NCBI RefSeq assembly: GCF_000372725.1 | Contig: NW_005199363.1 | Span: 575,879-639,878, forward strand | Direction of reading: 5' to 3' | Source of the DNA: Emiliania huxleyi CCMP1516 | Lineage: Eukaryota; Haptophyta; Isochrysidales; Noelaerhabdaceae | Length of the DNA: 64,000 nt | Part shown: positions 46,039-58,739 of the stretch, piece after piece | How the letters are laid out: every line of letters begins with the position of its first letter | How positions within the stretch are numbered: position 1 is the stretch's first letter | The notes under the pieces: generated by a model | Databases searched by the model: none | Told to the model about the DNA's origin: nothing | The model's input: only the letters and a program-made list of their open reading frames with translations | Made by a program: the position numbers and the translations under genes

Positions 46039-46516
46039 GACGGCGCCAAAGGGCTGGAGCCGCTCCAGGCGGAAGTCGGCCGCAGTCGGCGGGCAGAGCG
46101 GATGTTTCAGGGCTCCGCCCGGATCAATTCCTGCGCGCCGGAATCGGAGTCGTGGACATGAGAGACCGGCGGAATGGAGGGCGGTTTAGCGAGAGCGGGA
46201 CGAGGGGAGCGACTGCTGCGTGTAGGATGAGGGTGGGCCGCGTCACCTGGCCTCACGCTCGTCCGCATAGCCGGGCCAAGCCGTGCGTCAAGCTGCCCTC
46301 ATGCGCTTCCACTCATGCGCTGCCCGTCTCCTGCTGGGCGTTTGTGCCGGCCCCCGAGTTCAGTAAAAAAAGAAAACTCGGCGCGTTATCGCGCGACGCT
46401 CGCGTCGCTGTTGGCGTCTCGAGGTCTCGAATACCCAGTATCTCGGGTGATCCTCGGCCATAGAGACCCATAGACCCAGACCAGCCCAGCCAGCCCAGAC
46501 CAGCCACCAGAGCACG

Positions 46517-48718
46517 ATGAACCCCGCGGCGCCGGGCAGCCTCGTCGCGCTGCGGCAAGCCGCCGCTGCTCACCAGCGTGCAGACGAGGAGAGGCTGGCC
46601 GCCGCCTTGGAGCGGGAGGCGGCGAAGGTCAGGGAGCTGGAGGAGGACCGCGAGGCTGCCGAAGAGCTGACCGATGTGGAGCAAGAACTCGAGCAGCTCC
46701 GCAGCGAGTACGCCACGCGCCGCGAACATCACAGCGCTGCGCTGCTCGCAGGATGCCGCGAATCGATCACACGCGTGCCTCGGCTCGCCGCTGTGATGAC
46801 AGCCGAGCAGGCGTTGGCAGATCCCGAGCGTGTGCTGGCGTGGCTTCTCAGCGCGGCGGGCACGGCGCATCCGACAGCGCCTGCTGCGGGCTTGATTCCC
46901 CCGACACCGCCCACACCGGCCGAGGCAGCTGAGCAGGCGGAGGAGGGTTCGTGCGAAGGGGCGGCGGCGCCTTCGCGGTGCCCAGGGCTGATGGAAGAGG
47001 CGAGGCCCCCGGCCCGCGAGGCCGCCAGCTCCGACGCTCCACCCCCGAAGCGCACGCGCTACACGGAGAAGTGCTGGGGCGACGTCGTCTCGGGCGGCGC
47101 GCTGGGCTGCGAGGCGCTGCCTCCGCAGGCGTCGAGGGCCGCCTTTAGCGAGAAGTTCTGCGGGCGCTGCCGGCAGCGGGGCGTGTTTGTGCCGGCGTCG
47201 AGGGTGCGCATGCCCATCGGCGCGGGCTCCGGCGAGATCGCCAACAGCCACGGGCCCGGCTTCTGGAACGAGCCATCCCCAGCCTCGCGCTGGCCTGCGC
47301 ACCGCGTCGTGAACCAGACGTCCGACTGCTCGGGCCCGAGGCTCGTAATCCTTAAGGACGAGTCTCCGGTCCCGCTGCCCGGCCTTGCCGAGGCCGCCGC
47401 GCTGTCCGCCTCCGACGGCTGGGTCGCCTTCACGGTCGGCCGCACGCTCAGGAGAAATTTGGCTCTGCCGTCGGCCGTTGCGATTCCTCTCTCGCCGGCC
47501 CCGCCGCCCGAGCGCGACACCCCTGAGGCTCGCACCGCATCAGCCGAGGGGCGTGTCGAGGGGTTTGCGGCGGCGGCGCAGGCGGGCGAGGCGTCTGGGT
47601 CTGCGTTGGAGGCCGGCCTCGAGCCCTTCCTCGCGGAGATCTCGTTCGCTCTCGGCCCGCTCGCCGAGGCCGGCACGCCGCCGCCGCTTGGGCCCGACGA
47701 GATGACGTGGCACTTCGGGGGCGGCAGCACCTTCGACGAGCTGCTTCTCTCTGGCTCGGCGACACCGCCGCTGCTGCAGACGCGTCCGAATCCGGAGGCA
47801 AGTGTGCCGCCGCCCTCCATGCCGCCTTCGCCGCCGGCCACAGCTGGCTTTTTCCGGCACGTGGATGTCCGCGCAACACTGTTCAGTCAGCACGCCCTCG
47901 GCGCCGCCGTCGCTTGCTCCTGCGCCGTGCACGCTCTCGCCAGCTATCGGTCCGACGCAAGCAACCAGGGCGACAGCGTAGTGGAGGTCAACATCTGGGG
48001 GCTCATGCTCACTGTCGTTCTCGCGTATGCTCTGGCCAGGGCGTACGGCAGCTATCGCAGGGCCGCGCTCACCATCACGTATGGCACCACCGTGGCATCG
48101 ATCTTTACCCTCCTCTTTGATGCGCTCCGGCCCGTGGAAGGAACGACTGCAGCTCTGGGGCTAGCCGCGTTTGCCGACGCGCCCGTCTCTGCGGTCGGCT
48201 GCCAGTTCGCCTACGGCCTCCTCCTCGGCGTGCAGCCACTCAACACCTCGGTACGAAGCAAGAACCTCTGCGCCACAATTGGCATCTGGGCGACCAATCT
48301 GGCCAGTATGCTCCTCCGCACGGGGGACGCGGCATTCCTAAGCGTGCTGCTCGCACGCACCGCTCTTCCACTATCGGCTGGCTTTTCGGCCGGCGTGGGG
48401 TATACGAGGTGGAAGCGGGCTGCTGCTGCAGCCGACCCTGAGGCCCGCAGCCTGCTCGAGCCACCTTCGCCTCCGCCTGCTCCGCCCGGGCCTTCGGGCG
48501 GCCCCTCGAGCGACCCACGACCCGATGTCGAGCAGGCGGCGCCCAGGCACCGAATCACCCAGGAGGAGCGGGTGATGATCTCGCGTCAGGAGGCGGCCTT
48601 GCGTGCGACGCAGATCGATCCGGCAGGCTTCCTCTCTAGGTCGGTCACTAAACTGCTGGAGTGCTTGACAATGGAGGACTCGGAGAAGGATAGAACACAC
48701 ACAAAGGAAACGAGTTGA
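46517..48718 (+). CDS. membrane protein with N-terminal coiled coil and Cys motif, unknown family
   Basis: 733 aa from ATG 46517, one exon. Residues 15-75 are a coiled coil (DEERLAAALEREAAKVRELE). Residues ~175-290 form a Cys-containing domain (TEKCWGDVVSGGALGCEALP, FSEKFCGRCRQRGVFVPASR, HGPGFWNEPSPASRWPAHRV). Residues ~295-470 are acidic and disordered. Residues ~475-640 hold five or so hydrophobic helices (LGAAVACSCAVHALASYRS, IWGLMLTVVLAYALARAYGS, TYGTTVASIFTLLFDALRP, VGCQFAYGLLLGVQPL, FLSVLLARTALPLSAGFSAG). A Ser/Pro-rich tail follows. Function unknown. The length of the open frame and the consistent alternation of domain types support a real gene. Confidence 0.7.
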   Translation: MNPAAPGSLVALRQAAAAHQRADEERLAAALEREAAKVRELEEDREAAEELTDVEQELEQLRSEYATRREHHSAALLAGCRESITRVPRLAAVMTAEQALADPERVLAWLLSAAGTAHPTAPAAGLIPPTPPTPAEAAEQAEEGSCEGAAAPSRCPGLMEEARPPAREAASSDAPPPKRTRYTEKCWGDVVSGGALGCEALPPQASRAAFSEKFCGRCRQRGVFVPASRVRMPIGAGSGEIANSHGPGFWNEPSPASRWPAHRVVNQTSDCSGPRLVILKDESPVPLPGLAEAAALSASDGWVAFTVGRTLRRNLALPSAVAIPLSPAPPPERDTPEARTASAEGRVEGFAAAAQAGEASGSALEAGLEPFLAEISFALGPLAEAGTPPPLGPDEMTWHFGGGSTFDELLLSGSATPPLLQTRPNPEASVPPPSMPPSPPATAGFFRHVDVRATLFSQHALGAAVACSCAVHALASYRSDASNQGDSVVEVNIWGLMLTVVLAYALARAYGSYRRAALTITYGTTVASIFTLLFDALRPVEGTTAALGLAAFADAPVSAVGCQFAYGLLLGVQPLNTSVRSKNLCATIGIWATNLASMLLRTGDAAFLSVLLARTALPLSAGFSAGVGYTRWKRAAAAADPEARSLLEPPSPPPAPPGPSGGPSSDPRPDVEQAAPRHRITQEERVMISRQEAALRATQIDPAGFLSRSVTKLLECLTMEDSEKDRTHTKETS

Positions 48719-48878
48719 TCGTTGAGTTTTTGGACGTGCCGGGAGGCACGATGTTAGACATGACAACATGCTGCACATGTGTTACATATTGTGCCTTTGT
48801 GCGCTTTAACCCTATGTTCCTGAATAAATAAATAAATACAAACGGTAACGGACACGGCGACACCTCTCTAGACTCTCT

Positions 48879-49264
48879 ACTGTGAGTAGAGCTGTCAAAC
48901 GTTAACTTTGGGCCTAACAGTTGCACTATTGTTGGCTGAAATCCTTAACGTTGTTCAAGTGTTCATCCCAGCCCATGCTGTTACTGTTTGTTACTGTTGT
49001 TACTGTTGTTCAGCGGCCAGCAAGCAGAAAACGGCAAAAACCCCGGGTAAAACCCGAGAATACCCGGGATTTTCCAGGTATTTTCGGGTATTACCCGCAC
49101 TGGACGCTGGAGATCGTCGTGGGTCACTGCAAGGCATTCCTTATTGTTGTTCAGCCGGCCTAACGTTAGCTACTGTTGTTGGGGAGCCCAACTGTTGTTC
49201 TGTTGTTACTGTTAACACTAGCAACACTGTTCAGCTCTTAACGTTTGACAGCTCTAACTGTGAG
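48879..49264. mobile_element. complete hAT-like MITE with 8-bp target-site duplication
   Basis: Terminal inverted repeats TAGAGCTGTCAAACGTTAA (48887-48905) and its exact reverse complement (49238-49256) bound a 370-bp element. It is flanked by a perfect 8-bp direct repeat ACTGTGAG (48879-48886 and 49257-49264). An 8-bp duplication with TIRs beginning TAGAG is characteristic of the hAT superfamily. The interior holds short GTTGTTACT repeats and has no transposase frame, so the element is non-autonomous. A related left end lies at 1136. Confidence 0.9.
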
Positions 49265-49324
49265 ATGGGTGAAAAGGAACAGGTCCCCGCCCGTGCGATG
49301 GATCTTTGTGCAGTCTGTTCCTGA

Positions 49325-49911
49325 AGAGTGCTGGTTGGCAAAAATTAAATATTCTTAGCTTCTTGCCCCCCTCCGAGACTAGGGACAGTCACCATCCGTA
49401 CACAGGAGAGATGGGAGTGCGCCTCGCCCCTGCTTGCCCTGACTACACAGGATAGCGTGCCCCAATCGGCGACACATAGCGGGGGACACTGCGCAAGGAG
49501 GGGGTGCGACGGCTTTTTCTTTGTCCTCTCGAGGGAATGTTCTCTCGGCGCCCATGGCCTTCTGAGGTTTCGTACTGATGACGTCCTTCTTGGCACTTCG
49601 GGCGTCGGTTGTGCGTATCTGTTGTGTCTATTCCCCCGGTAATGTGCTACGGGTATGGGTCGCCGGTCGCACGCTGCCGCTAGACCATTTCATCTACTCT
49701 GCTTACTTCGGCCGTCGGCCGCTCGATGGTCGACTTGCTTCCGGATCGAATCGGCAGATTGACCCTTATAATAATTTTTTCCACACCTGAGCGGGCCCAA
49801 TTTTGCTCAGATGCACCTCCGAATTCGAAATCGTGTCCTCACGCTTAGCGTTTGGTGTGCGTTCGTTTTCGTCACGGGTCGCTTTTTGCATTAGAGTGCT
49901 GGTTGGCAAAA
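49325..49911. repeat. 19-bp direct repeat bracketing 549 bp
   Basis: AGAGTGCTGGTTGGCAAAA occurs at 49325-49343 and 49893-49911. The enclosed DNA ends in the dispersed repeat copy at 49741-49879. A related GAGTGCTGGTTGG string occurs in introner family B copy B3 (37890 region). Confidence 0.7.
49741..49879 (-). repeat. dispersed ~125-bp repeat, copy 2
   Basis: Inverted relative to 40391-40514. The shared core includes GAGGACACGATTTCGAATT and AGCAAAATTGGGCCCGCTC. Confidence 0.85.
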
Positions 49912-50319
49912 CAATAACGGCGGCGCACAGCTCAAGGTGACTGTGCGCTTCTGCGCGGGGACCACCCCGGCGGCGGGACGGCGGCCGACCGTACCCTCCG
50001 CAGGCAAGCGGCGTACGATGCCACCTCCGGCTGGAGGGCGGCACAGAGGAAGCTCGCCTGGGGGCGGGGGCCCCCGCCCCGAGGGGCGGGGGCAGGTTCG
50101 TCGCTTAGCGCGATGGAGTCAATCCTTGTTGCCAAGTCGGCGAGCGTGTTGTGTATCGAGAGAGAGACCATAGCAGATGCGAGAGCGGCGTCGTCCGGGG
50201 AGAGGGGTGGTGGGGGAGGGTCAACATCGAGGGCAATTGCGCATCGCGCTCCCCGATCGTCTCCGATCTCCCTCGCCTGCTCGCTCGGCACGTACTCGGA
50301 CCATATCGTTCGAACTCGG

Positions 50320-50850
50320 GGGGCACGGCGACCGTGGGGACCCCGGTCCCCGCAATTCCCTTCCCCCCTCGGAGGGCCGGACAGAGGCGTCGAGGGCCCC
50401 CGCCGCTCTTTCCCTCGCATAGCGGCCACTCTTCGGATCGCTGGTCGAGCGACCCGGGGGATGCCCCGCGCGCCTGACCCAGGCGCGAGAAACGAATATC
50501 TGCGAGGCGCGCCCCCCCCCCCCTTGCCCGGGGGGGCGAGGGAACCCGAGAGCCGTGTATCGCGCGCCTTGCGGGGGGGGCGCGGAAAAGAGGAACCTCT
50601 TAGCGCCATCGCCATGGTGCTGCAAGCAGCGTGAGGCTAATACTTGCCTTTCGGGGAGGGGCCTCTGTTGGAAGGCGCGCAAGCACGCCCTACGAGCTAC
50701 GTGGCCCAGTAGCTACGTCTTCCCCTCCTCCCTCGAGGCAGCGAGTAGGCAGCGAGTAGTGAGGGTGGAGGGGCCTCAGGAAAGGCGCGCATGCAGCCCT
50801 ACGTCTTCCCCTCCCCCCTCGAGAGTACCCATACGCTAGACGAGCGAAGG
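50320..50850. repeat. composite dispersed repeat, copy 2 (rearranged)
   Basis: 50330-50510 matches 51815-51990 in direct orientation (CCTCGGAGGGCCGGAC, CTCGCATAGCGGCCACTCTT, GGTCGAGCGACCCGGGGGAT). 50640-50765 matches 51640-51735 inverted (GCCTTTCGGGGAGGGGCCTC, CTCCTCCCTCGAGGCAGCGA). The two clusters thus form a mixed direct/inverted arrangement around 1 kb of other DNA. Confidence 0.7.
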
Positions 50851-51639
50851 CGGTGGCCATAGTCGAGCGGTGGCCCGTGGTAGCCTCCAGCAGTGCCAAA
50901 CCGATTTCATCCATGTCCCGCCGTCTAACTGCCATGTCACGGCCGGTCGGCTGGTGCTCTCGCCTCGCTGGCGGCGCGGTCTGGTGCCGCGGCGCCCAGC
51001 TCTCCTGTGGGCTCGCGGCGGCTCGCCGCCGCGGTGCCGAACAATGTGATCAGTCCGCATTCGTCCCGGCGTGCCGCCGGTGCCGCTTCCTCGCCGAATT
51101 TTGGCTCGACCAGTTTGTCGACAAAGTTGCCTCCGAGCTCATGCTGCTCGACTGCGCGGCGGAACCGGCCCATCGCGGCTGAGACGTGATGCGCCGGCAC
51201 CGGGGCAACGGCGCGGGACCATTTCCAGGCTCTCTCGAGCAACCTCAAATTTGGCCGATTTTGTGGATCTCAACCCTGCTGCTCTCAGACCACAACCTCG
51301 CGGCCCGCTGCGCGGCTCTCCGAGCGCGAGAGGAGTCGTCTACGAGGCGGCGGCGAGCGCAGGCGGCGGCGGCGCGGCGGCGCGGCGGCGGATCGCGGCG
51401 CAGACAACGGCAGCAATCTGGCTGCTGCTTGCTGCTGCAGCAGCTGCTGCTGCGGCTGCTGCTCCGCTGCCGCTGATTGTGGACACGATCCCCCCGATAA
51501 CCCTGCCCGCCCGCTCCGCCCCGCCCGCCCGCCTCTCCCCGCTTGCCCGCCCGCCCGCCCGCCCGCCCCGCCCGACCACCCATTCCCACTCCGCCCCGCC
51601 CGACCACCTCACATACCTTCATATAGGCGCTCGAGACCT
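50851..51639. other. GC-rich stretch between repeat arms, no confident gene
   Basis: It contains GCC/GCG microsatellite-like sequence and CCCGCC runs (51505-51600). Open frames on both strands are Ala/Arg/Pro-rich. Nothing recognised. Confidence 0.45.
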
Positions 51640-52265
51640 CCTCTCGCTGCCTACTCGCTGCCTCGAGGGAGGAGGGGAAGACGTAGGGCTGCATGCGCGC
51701 CTTTCCTGAGGCCCCTCCCCGAAAGGCAAGTGTTAGCCACAAGAAACCGAGACCCCTCCCCACCGCCCTGATCCCCCCACCCCCTTGCTCCCCTCCCCCC
51801 CTCGGGAGGGCCGAACTGAGGCGCCCGTGGGGACCCCGCACTTCCCTTCCCCCCTCGGAGGGCCGGACTGAGGCGTCGAGGGCCCCGCTCTTTCCCTCGC
51901 ATAGCGGCCACTCTTCGGATCGCTGGTCGAGCGACCCGGGGGATGCCCCGCGCGCCTGACCCAGGCGCGAAAACGAATCTGCGAGGCGCGGCCGCTCATG
52001 CGGCCCGATGGGGAGGAGGGGAAGACGTAGGGCGTGCTTGCGCGCCTTTCTGAGGCCCCTCCAACCCACCCGCGCTAGGTCTCGGGGGACGAAGGGGTCA
52101 CACCCGACGACCTCGGGAACCAGCCGGGGCAGTCGGAGAAGTGGCAACTCCGTGCACTGACGGTCGGCCGCCAGAAAACACGCCTCCGTGGCTCGGGTTA
52201 CACCAATCCTCGCTACCCAACGCGGCCAAAGGATATCCACCTCGAGAACCTCGAGAACCAGTAGT
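51640..52265 (-). repeat. composite dispersed repeat, copy 3
   Basis: It contains an inverted match to 20937-21300 (about 51905-52262) plus extra sequence shared with 50330-50765. Confidence 0.7.
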
Positions 52266-52446
52266 GCCTCTCAGTTCGGCACCTCGGTCTCGACCACGAC
52301 CAGACATACCTACAACGACCAGACTGGGAGCGGCACACGCTTATGCCATACCATACCCCGGAAGAAAAAGTTGGAACGCTGACTCGCGCCCCCCGGGGGC
52401 CCCCGGCGGTAGGGCCCCCAGCTCGACAGCGATGGTTAGTACCTCG

Positions 52447-55410
<2,964 letters not shown>

Positions 55411-55560
55411 CCCCGTCCGCCCCCGTCGGACGGAGTGTGAACGGCGTCTCTTCACACGCGTCAGCTATGAATAGGACTCGCCGCCGCCCGACCAGGACAC
55501 GGATTGGCCGAGCGGCTGAGACGGCCTCTCCTCGCACCGGCAAATTGACCCCTCAACTAA

Positions 55561-55584
55561 CTAACACACACACACACACACACA

Positions 55585-55616
<32 letters not shown>

Positions 55617-55642
55617 CGCACGCACGCACGCACGCACACACA
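55561..55642. repeat. ACAC/ACGC microsatellite
   Basis: Alternating (CA)n and (CGCA)n blocks. Confidence 0.95.
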
Positions 55643-55936
55643 CGCGCGCATTCGACTTTCAAGTCGCTCAGTTATCATCATCTCGCAATGATCTCGCAGC
55701 TCAGGCGAGCGCCTCACCGTCGGCCATTAAGAGAGGGATAGGAGATTGCTGATCGTGTGTCTCCGGTGGGAGGGATGGGAAAAGCAACGATATATCTTTG
55801 CTTCCAAAACCCGGACGTGCCTCCACCGGCACCCTTCCCGCTTCACCGCGCACCGCGGCACACGCGCGCCGGCCGCCGCAGGTCGTCATGTGCAAAACAC
55901 GGGCCCTGACGAGAGGCCCTGAGTCACGGCCTGAGT

Positions 55937-56019
55937 CTGTGTGAGGTAAGGTAAGGTAAATTTCTCCACCGACACACAAAGTGGTGGGGCAAGGGGGGGC
56001 GACCCTCGCATCTCCACAC
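55937..56019 (-). other. introner-like family A, copy A4
   Basis: The minus strand reads GTGTGGAGATGCGAGGGTCG, C-rich block, ACCACTTTGTGTGTCGG, TGGAGAAATTTACC, CCTTACC repeats and CACACAG: GT-AG bounded, 83 bp. No host exon was recognised on either side. Confidence 0.6.
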
Positions 56020-56169
56020 CCGGGGACACGGGCAGGAGCATGACGATCGGCCGTCGATCCCGAAGGGTCGTCGGTTGAGCTAGGGAGCCTGGCGATGGAC
56101 GCCACCGCGACCCCTCGTGGCATCTCTCTCGCCGTCGGCGAGCCGGGGGCTCGCAGACGGCCGACTTTC

Positions 56170-56176
56170 TATATAA
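56170..56176 (+). promoter_or_regulatory. TATA-box-like element in R1
   Basis: TTTCTATATAACC in an otherwise GC-rich flank, about 265 bases before the ATG at 56441. An identical element lies in the second R1 copy (57881-57887). Confidence 0.4.
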
Positions 56177-56440
56177 CCAGTAGGACAGCCGTGAGTGTGA
56201 ATCGGATAAGGAGTTTGCGTCCGTCCACCGTCTTCGTGGACGTCTGTCCTCGTGACACCCACACCCCACACGGCCTGTTTTGCTTCTGTCGTACCGGTAT
56301 CAGCCTCTCGTTAGAGCATCCGGGACGATCTTGCCATATCCATACCGCACGTGCCGGCTGCGCTCAGGGCTGCAGCAGCGCCGCTCAGGGCCACGCCGTC
56401 GCCAGGAGAGGCGGGCGGCCCGACAGGCAGCGCTTCCGGC

Positions 56441-57532
56441 ATGGTTCTGGCAGAGGTTTCGCCGTCCGGGGACGGCGGGGTGGCCGTGGGGACGGACGCG
56501 GACGCGGAGAAGATCGAGAAGTTGCTGCGATCGGAGCGGGGCGGGACGCGTCTGACAGCTGTCGGCATTGTCGACGAGAAGATTGGTGACGTCGCTTTTG
56601 AGCTGGCAGAAGACATCCCGTTCGCGGCGCTGGAGCAGCGCCTCCTCCACCCTGATGGGTGGGAGGCGCTGGCGGGGACGCTGCTCGGGGAGCCCAGCGC
56701 GCGGGCTGGCTACCTCATCAAGAGGGACCTCCTCAAGACCTGGTGGCAGGATGCGACACCTGAGCAGCCTCCCACCAAGGCGGGCGCACCGACGCGCTCG
56801 GCGGGCGCCTCAGTAGTGGCGAGCTCGCAGCCGGCCACGAAACCGGCGGCGATTCTGAGTGCCAAGTACGCCACCGAGCGAGAGAGAGAGAGAGAGAGAG
56901 AATTCTTGATACGAAACCACGACGACAGACACCAGTCGACTCGCATCGGTTGCCTCCATGAACGGCGGAGCTATTCTCGCGTCCACACCACACCTGGCTC
57001 CAACGTGGACACGCCCATAGCTGGGGACACTACTAGGTCACGCATGGCATCAGAAGTTTTATCTCTGGGCCCCGAAAGGCATCTCTAGCAGCGTCGTTAC
57101 GCATGCGCCCTCCCCTCCTGGGCGCATACGCCTCACGTCTCGACAGAGCATAAGCCCTTGGCGTGTGACGAGACGAGTTCTTCGCCATCGCAGCGAGCAG
57201 CAAGCCACTCTCCGCAGCAGCCGGAGGCATCTCTCTCTCTCTCTCTCGCCACCGAGCTCGAGGGGCAGGGACTCGACGAGCCGGGTGCGCTCGCCCTTAG
57301 CATTACCCTAGAAATCGGAGGGGTAGTGTCGGCAGAGGAGGCGTTGGCACTGGACGGGGCAAAGTACGGCACGTCGCCTGGCCTGGTCAGCAAGGTACGG
57401 AAGATGCGGGAGGATGGAGCAAGCCTTTGCCAGGCCCTCAAAGGCGGACGCCGCGCAGTGCTCGAGCACTGCCGCCGTCTGGAGCAGGACTACATTGAAC
57501 GGGGCATGCAGACAGAGGCCTTGATGGTGTAG
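56441..57532 (+). CDS. unknown protein, probably two exons
   Basis: From ATG 56441: MVLAEVSPSGDGGVAVGTDA, KIEKLLRSERGGTRLTAVGI, FELAEDIPFAALEQRLLHPD and GYLIKRDLLKTWWQDATPEQ, up to SAKYATE near 56878. The reading frame then enters a (GA)n tract. It resumes in the same frame after a (TC)n tract at 57250 with ATELEGQGLDEPGALALSIT, LEIGGVVSAEEALALDGAKY and LVSKVRKMREDGASLCQALK, and stops at 57532. CGCCACCGAGC is duplicated at 56869-56879 and 57247-57257, so the 378 bp between look like an inserted intron, although no standard donor fits exactly. The family is unknown to me. Confidence 0.5.
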
Positions 57533-57750
57533 TGGCTGAGGGGCTGTGGGGCAGGGCTCGAGATCATGTTCTACGATGGATGGCGATGGGGGTTGGTCCT
57601 GCAACGGTGTCTCGTGCGGAGCAGTGGTGTGCTGTCGCGCGAGGGTTGCAGGCGTGAGGGTCGAGGGTACCTTTTCCCCCCTTTGCTATTAACAATGCTT
57701 TGGAATCTATGAACATGACCTCGAGTGGAGCCCCAGTCCTCGACAGGCTC

Positions 57751-58197
57751 ATGACGATCGGCCGTCGATCCCGAAGGGTCGTCGGTTGAGCTAGGGAGCC
57801 TGGCGATGGACGCCACCGCGACCCCTCGTGGCATCTCTCTCGCCGTCGGCGAGCCGGGGGCTCGCAGACGGCCGACTTTCTATATAACCAGTAGGACAGC
57901 CGTGAGTGTGAATCGGATAAGGAGTTTGCGTCCGTCCACCGTCTTCGTGGACGTCTGTCCTCGTGACACCCACACCCCACACGGCCTGTTTTGCTTCCCC
58001 ACCCACCCTCCCTATTGTGTGCGCTGTCGCGTTTTGGGGTTGGTCCTGCAACGGTGTCTCGTGCGGAGCAGTGGTGTGCTGTCGCGCGAGGGTTGCAGGC
58101 GTGAGGGTCGAGGGTACCTTTTCCCCCCTTTGCTATTAACAATGCTTTGGAATCTATGAACATGACCTCGAGTGGAGCCCCAGTCCTCGACAGGCTC
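57751..58197 (+). repeat. unit E2: promoter-like R1 and tail-like R2 with the coding part missing
   Basis: R1 (57751-57997) is followed by only 38 bp of unrelated sequence and then R2 (58036-58197). Compared with E1, 1302 bp including the whole gene are absent. Head-to-tail junction R2/R1 at 57750/57751 is exact. Confidence 0.88.
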
Positions 58198-58739
58198 CCC
58201 ACGGCATTCAAAGTGCAAGCATTGGCCCGGTGCACGTGGGTGAGCAGCCTGCCCCTCCCTCCCGACAAACCAACTCCCGCACACACACAATCGCACTCTG
58301 GCCATCGAATGACTCCGAATGACTCACTGTGTGTGCTAAGACAGAATAATCTCCGCAGACAGCCAAAACGGGCCGTGCCGCGTTTGTGGTGTCTTCTCAA
58401 GCATCAGCATCCGGGCGCCGCACTCGAGTGGGCGGGTCACATCTATGTGGGCCCAGTGCGCACTAGGCGCACATGCTAGTGCTATCCTGCCCTATGGGAG
58501 GCAGAGGGATGGGGGGAGGGGGGGGCAGAGGTAAGGTGGGGTGAGACTGGGGAGGACCTCAGAGGTCCTCCATGGGGAACAGGTCAAAGTTGACGCCGTT
58601 CCTGCCATCGCCGCCGACGCCGTCGCCCTTGTCCGCAAAGGTGGCTCCAGAAGAAATCTCTGTCACCTAGACCCACATACCACACGACCATCCTACGTTA
58701 CAAGCTCCGACTGGTGCTGGCGACTGGAACTTGTCCCCG
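58198..58739. other. intergenic, nothing recognised
   Basis: Short frames only. A G-rich run lies at 58503-58540. Confidence 0.5.

Larger units (their letters stand above)
56040..57750 (+). repeat. unit E1 of a tandem pair: R1 - gene - R2
   Basis: R1 (56040-56286, 247 bp) and R2 (57589-57750, 162 bp) bracket 1302 bp that carry the gene at 56441. R1 recurs at 57751-57997 and R2 at 58036-58197, with no difference noticed over the stretches compared. E1 abuts the second unit exactly. R1 contains TATATAA at 56170-56176. Confidence 0.9.
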
